In this document: piece by piece, positions 16,658-21,529 of the stretch | Position numbering within the stretch: the stretch's first letter is position 1 | How the letters are laid out: each line of letters opens with the position of its first letter | Assembly (NCBI GenBank): GCA_020348925.1 | Contig: CP070758.1 | Span: 3,681,059 to 3,702,587 of the forward strand | From: Gemmatimonadota bacterium | GTDB lineage: Bacteria > JBHIER01 > G020348925 | Reading direction: 5' to 3' | DNA: 21,529 nucleotides | Program-made: the position numbers and the translations under genes | Notes under the pieces: generated by a model | What the model saw: the letters and a program-made list of their open reading frames with translations, nothing else | Database searches by the model: none | What the model was told of the DNA's origin: nothing

Positions 16658-17176
16658 ATGAAAACGGCTCAATTCAAACGGGTTGCACAGCAGTACAAGG
16701 ATTTCATTTACAGTTACGCCTACTACTTTACAGGCACTCGTGAAGACGCCGAGGATCTGACACAGGAGATGTTGCTCAAGATATGGGAGAACATGGATTC
16801 ACTCCGCCTTGGACTGACCAAGAGCTGGGTCACGAAGGTGACCAGAAACCTGTGTATCGACTGGTTGAGGCGAAGGGGGGCAAGGCCTGAAACGCCACCG
16901 CCGCTTGATTCGGGTGAACGCGACCCTGATCTCCCGGCTCCTTTCGTGGAATCTGATGTTGAGACAGAAGAGTTGAGAAGGAATATCAAAAAGGCGATAG
17001 CCAAACTTCCGGAGAAATCGAGGAGCGTGATTATTTTGAGAGAGATCGAAGATTTGAAATACGAAGAGATCAGCGAAGTGCTGGACATGCCCATCAACTC
17101 TGTCAAATCCTACATTCACCGTGGCCGGCGCCTGCTGCGCCAGCATCTGAGCGCAATATACGAAAATGATTATTGA
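16658..17176 (+). CDS. ECF-family RNA polymerase sigma factor
   Basis: 172 residues from the ATG at 16658, which has AGGTG 6 nt before it; an in-frame GTG at 16649 overlaps that site. Sigma region 2 is FIYSYAYYFTGTREDAEDLT followed by QEMLLKIWENMDS, the core-binding and -10-recognition helices. Region 4, after the acidic linker (SGERDPDLPAPFVESDVE), is SRSVIILREIEDLKYEEISE and a -35-recognition helix ending SVKSYIHRGRRLL. Regions 1 and 3 are absent, as expected for ECF sigma factors. The gene begins a tight rightward operon whose second gene has anti-sigma features, so the likely role is response to an envelope signal. Its target promoters cannot be identified from the window. Confidence 0.94.
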   Translation: MKTAQFKRVAQQYKDFIYSYAYYFTGTREDAEDLTQEMLLKIWENMDSLRLGLTKSWVTKVTRNLCIDWLRRRGARPETPPPLDSGERDPDLPAPFVESDVETEELRRNIKKAIAKLPEKSRSVIILREIEDLKYEEISEVLDMPINSVKSYIHRGRRLLRQHLSAIYENDY

Positions 17177-17185
17177 ACGGGAAGC

Positions 17186-17755
17186 ATGGAAATGGTAACG
17201 TGTAAGAAAATCGACAGTCTCTTGGAATCCTTTGTGGATGGGGATCTTGCCCTGGATCTCAGTCAGGACATTCGTGATCATGTCGCCGATTGTCCCGACT
17301 GTCGGATCAAATTACAGCTGGCCAAGGACATTGCCGCTGAACTCCATTGTTTCCCGCAGCAAACATGTCCTGATTCTGTTGTACAAAAAGTACTCGCTCG
17401 GGTGCAAACCAGGCGTAAGACAGTCTTTGGCCGACTCCTGCCAGCCCTGTCTCAAGTGCGGCCGCGTTACGACCTGGGTTTTTCCTTGGGATTCGTTCTC
17501 ATTCTTGTGGCTTTTGTTTCTCTCAGCATCTATCACCCCAGTCTCATCTTTAAAGACAAGCGGCCCCATTACACCGAAGAGGAAATTGCTCAGGCCAAGA
17601 AAGACATTTACATGGCCCTGGGATACGTCAATTACGCCACAAACCGCATGCAACAGATCATTGAGAAAGAGGTTGTCCCGCAGAAGGTGATCCGTCCCCT
17701 TCAAAAAAGTCTCGACGCCATTCATACCAACAAAGAGAAAGGAGATACATCATGA
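17186..17755 (+). CDS. Zinc-finger membrane anti-sigma factor
   Basis: 189 residues, beginning 9 nt after the sigma factor stop with GGGA shortly before the ATG. The N-terminal cytoplasmic part has the zinc-binding anti-sigma signature: C6, then H32-x3-C36-x2-C39 (DHVADCPDCR). A single membrane segment follows at about 98-117 (LGFSLGFVLILVAFVSLSIY). The C-terminal part, presumably periplasmic, is helical and lacks a recognisable sensor domain (EEEIAQAKKDIYMALGYVNY). The arrangement fits a ZAS/HC2-type factor that holds the adjacent sigma factor at the membrane until a signal arrives. Its stop overlaps the next start (ATGA), so translation is coupled. The partnership with this sigma factor is inference from adjacency and type. 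Confidence 0.85.
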   Translation: MEMVTCKKIDSLLESFVDGDLALDLSQDIRDHVADCPDCRIKLQLAKDIAAELHCFPQQTCPDSVVQKVLARVQTRRKTVFGRLLPALSQVRPRYDLGFSLGFVLILVAFVSLSIYHPSLIFKDKRPHYTEEEIAQAKKDIYMALGYVNYATNRMQQIIEKEVVPQKVIRPLQKSLDAIHTNKEKGDTS

Positions 17756-18333
17756 AAAAAGCATTATTCATCTCCGCAGCACTTCTATTGATCCTGTTGG
17801 CCTTTAACGCTGGGGCCGATGATGAGAAATTGGAAAAGCTCCCCGGCTATTTCGATTTCGGCTCCTTCGATGATTACCAGGACAGAGAGACATCAGTGGA
17901 AGTCTATGTCAAAGAGCCGCTTCTTTCAATCGTTCGAGTGGCTATGCGCCGTGAGGAGCCCGAACTCGCGGAATTGCTCTCCAAAATCAAGCTGATCAAA
18001 GTTCGCACGTTCTCCATCGATGATCAGGACACTGACGAAATCAGTACCAGGGTCACCGACATGGGCCAAAAATTGGACAGGGAGGGATGGGAGAAAATCG
18101 TCCGGGTGAAGGATTACGACGAACAGGTCTACGTCTACATGAAGTCGACGAACGGAAATATTGATGGCATGGTCGTCATCGCTGTCGAATACGATGAAGA
18201 GGCAGCCTTCGTCAATATCGTCGGCGAGATCACTCCGGAATCATTGGAGAAATTGTACGGCCGGTTCAGCATTCCGGAGCTGGATTCGATCCGGACGTCT
18301 TCACGTTCCAAAAGAATAGGGAGAATCAGATGA
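17752..18333 (+). CDS. Exported DUF4252-like protein
   Basis: 193 residues; the ATG overlaps the anti-sigma stop. A signal peptide is clear (MKKALFISAALLLILLAFNA, cleavage near GADDE), without a lipobox. The mature region follows the DUF4252 plan: VEVYVKEPLLSIVRVAMRRE, IKLIKVRTFSID, LDREGWEKIVRVKDYDEQVY, VVIAVEYDEEAAFVNIVGEI, then a basic tail RSKRIGRIR. The family has no known activity; members sit in the periplasm or envelope and are often next to ECF sigma/anti-sigma pairs. In this operon it is a candidate regulon member or signal-input protein. It is paralogous to the next gene. Confidence 0.82.
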   Translation: MKKALFISAALLLILLAFNAGADDEKLEKLPGYFDFGSFDDYQDRETSVEVYVKEPLLSIVRVAMRREEPELAELLSKIKLIKVRTFSIDDQDTDEISTRVTDMGQKLDREGWEKIVRVKDYDEQVYVYMKSTNGNIDGMVVIAVEYDEEAAFVNIVGEITPESLEKLYGRFSIPELDSIRTSSRSKRIGRIR

Positions 18334-18878
18334 AATCGAGATCGATTATCCTTATCGTAACTCTTGGACTGATCCTTCCACTCGTATCAGGATGTGTTTT
18401 TACTCCGGATTTAGATTGCATCCAACGGATTGTGGCCACACAGATCGAGCCGGCTACGATGAAAACCCAGGTCAAACTGAATCTGGGGCCGGTGGCCCTG
18501 TCACTGGCGAGAATGATCACCGGCTTTGCCAACGTCGAGGATGAGGTCCAGGATTATCTCTCCTGCATAAAACGGGTCGAGTTGAATGTCCAGGAGATCT
18601 CCGGTCTTCACGCCATGCGTTCGATTCGATGGCCCAAGGACGTAGAGCACAAGCTGAAGCGCGAAGGGTGGGAAACTCTTGTCAAGGCAAAGGAAGAGGA
18701 CGAGATTACGTTTATCCTGTACAAGACACGCAAGAACAGAATATTGTCATTGTATGTCATCAATCTCAACCTCGATGAGCTTGTTCTCGTGAAGGTGGAG
18801 GGGAGGCTCGATACCCTTATCACCCGCGCGCTGGAGAATCACGGCTTCGTGGTGGACTTGACGGCGGATTTCCATTAG
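18330..18878 (+). CDS. DUF4252-like lipoprotein
   Basis: 182 residues; the ATG overlaps the preceding stop by 4 nt. A type II signal peptide ends in the lipobox LVSGC, so C22 should be lipidated and the protein membrane-anchored. The body parallels its upstream neighbour: LGPVALSLARMITGF, IKRVELNVQEIS, LKREGWETLVKAKEEDEITF, LYVINLNLDELVLVKVEGRL. The shared '(D/K)REGWE..V..K..DE' block supports duplication followed by divergence, with one copy soluble and the other a lipoprotein. It is the last gene of the sigma operon; a strong hairpin begins 24 nt after its stop. Function unknown. Confidence 0.82.
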   Translation: MKSRSIILIVTLGLILPLVSGCVFTPDLDCIQRIVATQIEPATMKTQVKLNLGPVALSLARMITGFANVEDEVQDYLSCIKRVELNVQEISGLHAMRSIRWPKDVEHKLKREGWETLVKAKEEDEITFILYKTRKNRILSLYVINLNLDELVLVKVEGRLDTLITRALENHGFVVDLTADFH

Positions 18879-18902
18879 ACATTCGCGTCATGGGTGGAAA
18901 AA

Positions 18903-18945
18903 GGGGACAGGTGACTTTTCCCAGATAAAATCACCTTGATCCCCC
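18903..18945 (+). repeat. REP-like long hairpin / operon-end terminator
   Basis: GGGG (18903-18906), AGGTGA (18909-18914) and TTTT (18916-18919) pair with AAAA (18927-18930), TCACCT (18931-18936) and CCCC (from 18941) around a 7-nt loop. The sequence GGGGACAGGTGACTTTT resembles REP/palindromic elements associated with IS200-like (RAYT) transposases. It lies 24 nt after the DUF4252 lipoprotein stop and could also end the transcript, although no U-tract follows. Confidence 0.5.
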
Positions 18946-19384
18946 GGTTTCTATACGCCGGGCGAATATTGCTACGGGGATATATATTTCATCTCCATTG
19001 TGTCCCACTGCCCTTTGTATTTCTAAAAGAACGGGTTCCTCTCAACAAGTGAGATAAACCATTCGTTTCAGAAAAGCTTGTGTTGCATTTGTTGTGCAAG
19101 GAACAATAATAGCTTCCAAAGGAAATTCCTATACGACCGAGTTACCGCATCAGCGGTTCATCTCTTTGAGTCCCCAGCAGGTAACACATTCCTCAATAAA
19201 ATTTTCGGGTTAAACTGCACTGTTCTTCGGCAAAGCTCTGGGTAAAATTTTAATGCAGCGCTATTCGTGACGGCCCTTTGCCAACCGCTCCATACCTTAC
19301 AACGTATAATAGTATCCATGTGCCGTGGAAAACACAACCACTCCTCCTACATGTTTCAATGTTGAGGTTCCCGTCATTCCGGGC

Positions 19385-19435
19385 AAAAGAAAACCTCCCG
19401 GGAGTTTTAAAACTTCGGGAGGTAACATGTCTTTT
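19385..19435 (+). terminator. Strong orphan hairpin followed by T-run
   Basis: ACCTCCCG (19393-19400) and AGTTTT (19403-19408) pair with AAAACT (19409-19414) and CGGGAGGT (19416-19423), with a GG/T internal bulge. AAAAGA before and TCTTTT after can extend the stem, and a T-run begins at 19432. This is terminator-like in the plus direction, yet the nearest plus-strand gene ends 507 bp upstream. Confidence 0.5.
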
Positions 19436-20071
19436 TTCTTATCGATTTCCCGAATTCTCAATTCCGGACTTTTTTCTATCTCCTCTCTTGTTTTGGTGAT
19501 ACGGAAATAACGTATAAATTAACTCTGTAACTGATTATTCAAAAGATCTGAAAAATACAATTTCCAAAAAATTCCGCTATGTTCCCTCTTTTCGAAACGG
19601 TAAAATCAAAAAGGAATACCGAAATGGTCGAGTATGCACCTTGTGAGCAAGAGGATGATGTCGTATCCTGAAAAATCGGATCAGGCCTGAATGGTTCCAT
19701 CAGGATTCCAGAGGAGTGGGCTTTATGAATTTCCGCTCCTGCTTTCAAGGGACAAGCATGACAGTTAGAAAAATAACATCTCCCTATTGAGAGACTCAAT
19801 TCCTCAAACAGTGCATAGGAAGAGATGGATAATCACTTGAATGAGCGTAAAAACCTTTATATCAACTCCTTTTCATTATTAAGAGGTTCATCACAGACAA
19901 ATAAAACAGATGATGATCAAAGAGATCTTGATCATAGGAATGATGCACAAAAAGCGGGGTGGTTGAATATGACAAATACTATCCTTCCCTCGAAAAGATT
20001 TGTATCTCCATTCACGAATCAAGAGCTCAAAAGGAATCCATCTCTTCACGGAAAACACAAACCTAAGATTT

Positions 20072-21529
20072 TTATATATTAAACAAATTTACTCGTGTTG
20101 TCAATATGGTAAGATTATGTACATAATGCGTACGAAATCTACGCGTTATGAGATGGCGAGTAGTTTTAAGATCTTTGAAGTAGGTGGTTAGGTTGATTTT
20201 CTTATTCGACAAACCGAGCTTCTTACGGATGTTATTCCGGTGCCTTTCCACGGTCCTGTGCGAGGAATGTTTCAGACGGGCGATCTCCTTGGACGTTAGT
20301 CCGCTCCGGATCATGTTGCAGATTTCGATCTCCTTGGGGGTCAGGCTGTGCAGCTTTCTCGAAATCCTATTCCCGAAGGAGGATATGAGTTGTTTCACAT
20401 TTTCTTCTAAGAGTGTGATGTACATACTGTCAAGAGACGACGTCTCCTTTCGCAGTTTCGTCAAGAGCGGAAGCAAAAGACTGTCAACATTGGCCACGAC
20501 CTCTCCCTCAATTCTCTCTTTTTCCACCCTCAACTGCCCTGTCAGTTCCCTGAGAGCAATATTTTTTTCCTGAAAGAGCACATTCTGCTTTGTAAGTTTC
20601 CTCTCACTTTTCCTGAGCTCTCCGACCGCCTTTTTTCGCTCAGCAATCTCCTGGCGAAGTTTCACATTCGCAGCATGCAACTCTGCCGTGCGCTTCATTA
20701 CCCGCATTTCCAGTTCATCTTTGAGCCTTTGCAGTGCTTCCTCGGCCCGCTTCCTGTCCGTAATCTCCTGAGAGATGATCTGAACAGCAAATGGCTCGCC
20801 GTGTGTCTCCTTGATGGGTCGGATGCTCGATGAAAACCAACGTTTGCCAGCAGGGAGTTCAAACGCATCCTCAAAATAATCCCCCTCCCCCGACTCGAAA
20901 ACCCGACGATTCCTTTCCAGTAGCTCATGGCCCCTCTCAGGAAAAAGTTCATGCATTGATTTACCCACAAAAGCATCCGGTGCTCCACCGAGATTGAGAG
21001 CCCCCTTGGTATTCATCCATAACACGACGCCATCCCTATTAAAAAGCGTGATGGCCGTGCCTGAATGTTCCACAAGCAACCGATATCTCTCCTCGTTCTC
21101 TTTGAGAGCTTCCTCTGCCCGCACCCGCTCGGTGATGTCTCGAACCGATTCAACAATACCCGTCAATGCACCATCTTCGCTGAACAGCGGCGAGGCAATG
21201 ATCTCGACAAGGGTTTTCTCTTTGTCTCCTGAGACGTGTTCGTGTAACATAGTGACAGGGCGTAACGTTTTTCGAACCTGCTCAAAGGGGCAGGGATGAG
21301 CAGTGCCATCGCATGGTATTTCCCGATCGTGGAAAGCCCGATAACAATAGAGGGGTCCGCTTTCTCCACCAATTGGGAGGCTCTTCCAGGCCGCATGGTT
21401 CATCAATTTCACTTCGTACTTGTCATTGATGAGAAGAATCGGAATATCCACAGCATCTATGATACTGCGCATAAGTGTAGGGGTTGCAAACTTCTCCTTT
21501 TCCAACTCTGCGCAATCGATCTTTTCCGG
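20072..21529 (-). CDS. PAS-PAS-LuxR regulator, 5' end outside the window
   Basis: The frame is open to the right edge, so the true start is probably beyond 21529; the TTG at 21505 is only the first possible start inside the window. In that numbering: PAS 1 at about 10-127, with a Cys-rich segment (YCYRAFHDREIPCDG, then HPCPFEQV) seen in some redox- or metal-sensing PAS domains; PAS 2 at about 137-253 (YRLLVEHSGTAITLF, GKSMHELFPERG, WFSSSIRPI); a coiled coil at about 254-345; a helical spacer; and a LuxR/FixJ-type DNA-binding helix-turn-helix at 386-446 (LTPKEIEICNMIRSGLTSKE, HRTVERHRNNIRKKLGL). No response-regulator receiver domain is visible. About 31 extra residues follow the HTH, encoded over palindromic DNA. 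It probably senses a small molecule or redox state and regulates transcription; targets are unknown. Confidence 0.88.
   Translation of the reverse strand, partial: PEKIDCAELEKEKFATPTLMRSIIDAVDIPILLINDKYEVKLMNHAAWKSLPIGGESGPLYCYRAFHDREIPCDGTAHPCPFEQVRKTLRPVTMLHEHVSGDKEKTLVEIIASPLFSEDGALTGIVESVRDITERVRAEEALKENEERYRLLVEHSGTAITLFNRDGVVLWMNTKGALNLGGAPDAFVGKSMHELFPERGHELLERNRRVFESGEGDYFEDAFELPAGKRWFSSSIRPIKETHGEPFAVQIISQEITDRKRAEEALQRLKDELEMRVMKRTAELHAANVKLRQEIAERKKAVGELRKSERKLTKQNVLFQEKNIALRELTGQLRVEKERIEGEVVANVDSLLLPLLTKLRKETSSLDSMYITLLEENVKQLISSFGNRISRKLHSLTPKEIEICNMIRSGLTSKEIARLKHSSHRTVERHRNNIRKKLGLSNKKINLTTYFKDLKTTRHLITRRFRTHYVHNLTILTTRVNLFNI
20114..20150. repeat. Nested palindrome and hairpin at the 3' end of the LuxR-type gene
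   Basis: ATTATGTACATAAT (20114-20127) is a perfect 14-bp palindrome. Overlapping it, CATAATGCGTA (20122-20132) pairs with TACGCGTTATG (20140-20150) at 10 of 11 positions around a 7-nt loop. Both lie inside the extra C-terminal coding stretch. They could be a regulatory site or the remains of a terminator or mobile-element end. Confidence 0.5.

Larger units (their letters stand above)
18879..20071. other. 1.2-kb region with no convincing gene
   Basis: Only short frames occur here (for example 19278-19499 and 19825-20082 on plus, 19539-19799 on minus), none with a recognisable domain. The stretch is AT-rich and holds several hairpins: 18903-18945, 19393-19423 and a bulged one at 19686-19704. 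No tRNA or rRNA signature was seen. It may carry a small RNA or decayed sequence. Confidence 0.6.

Noticed and set aside
16424-16672. Minus-strand 82-residue frame across the divergent promoter region
   Set aside because: It overlaps the sigma factor start and the expected promoters and has no recognisable features.
19539-19799. Minus-strand 86-residue frame
   Set aside because: It has no recognisable domain, signal peptide or convincing ribosome binding site, and its composition resembles non-coding DNA.
19825-20082. Plus-strand 85-residue frame (begins MDNHLNERK)
   Set aside because: AGGA lies just before the ATG, but the product is low-complexity and polar with no known motif and overlaps the end of the LuxR-type gene. 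Support is too weak to call a gene.
20114-20150. Integron attC-like recombination site
   Set aside because: The inverted repeat lacks the R''/R' core pattern (RYYYAAC/GTTRRRY), and no integrase or cassette array is present.

Overview
The window looks like a chromosomal segment from an uncultured bacterium of the Fibrobacteres-Chlorobi-Bacteroidetes (FCB) side of the tree. Candidate phyla such as KSB1, Zixibacteria or Latescibacteria are the best guesses. The basis is architectural. Two large secreted proteins end in a FlgD-like/type IX secretion sorting domain (SQN[YF]PNPFNP ... LKIYN.LGQ ... SAPSG[VI]YFYRL ... RM.L.K). Three secreted proteins carry dockerin-type Ca-binding repeats (GDV..D..V.ILD.L..VN..LG). 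The taxonomic call is inference: no ribosomal or marker gene is present.

Layout. Positions 1-16363 are all transcribed leftward (minus strand). Read in transcription order they hold a secreted S9B prolyl dipeptidyl peptidase, a Smr-domain protein overlapping a B12-binding/radical SAM protein by 4 nt, a four-cofactor iron-sulfur flavoprotein, and a FAD-dependent amine/amino-acid oxidase of the DAO family. A 594-bp regulatory gap follows, then a DUF318/ArsP-type permease, a secreted DUF362 protein with thrombospondin-type-3, dockerin and sorting modules, and a secreted alkaline phosphatase with cohesin-like, dockerin and sorting modules that is interrupted by one in-frame TGA. The run ends with a secreted amidohydrolase carrying an N-terminal dockerin and Dictyostelium-type Cys repeats, and the start of a small secreted protein that leaves the window at position 1. 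From 16658 to 18878 a rightward, translationally coupled four-gene operon encodes an ECF sigma factor, a zinc-finger membrane anti-sigma factor and two DUF4252-like exported proteins. About 1.2 kb with no convincing gene but several strong hairpins follows. The right edge holds a leftward PAS-PAS-coiled coil-LuxR regulator that is open to the window end.

How the genes may work together. The 7996-to-1 run encodes one permease and up to four exported proteins, three of which share dockerin modules. The phosphatase also has a cohesin-like beta-sandwich. This raises the possibility of a non-cellulosomal, cell-surface hydrolase assembly, which is the most interesting hypothesis in the window and is not proven by sequence alone. 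The two redox genes (9925-12009 and 8591-9751) match the two-component dye-linked opine/proline/amine dehydrogenase pattern. The sigma/anti-sigma/DUF4252 operon is a self-contained envelope-signalling unit.

Limits: all calls come from reading motifs by eye, with no database search. Substrates of the permease, amidohydrolase, DUF362 protein, radical SAM protein and oxidase are not determined.
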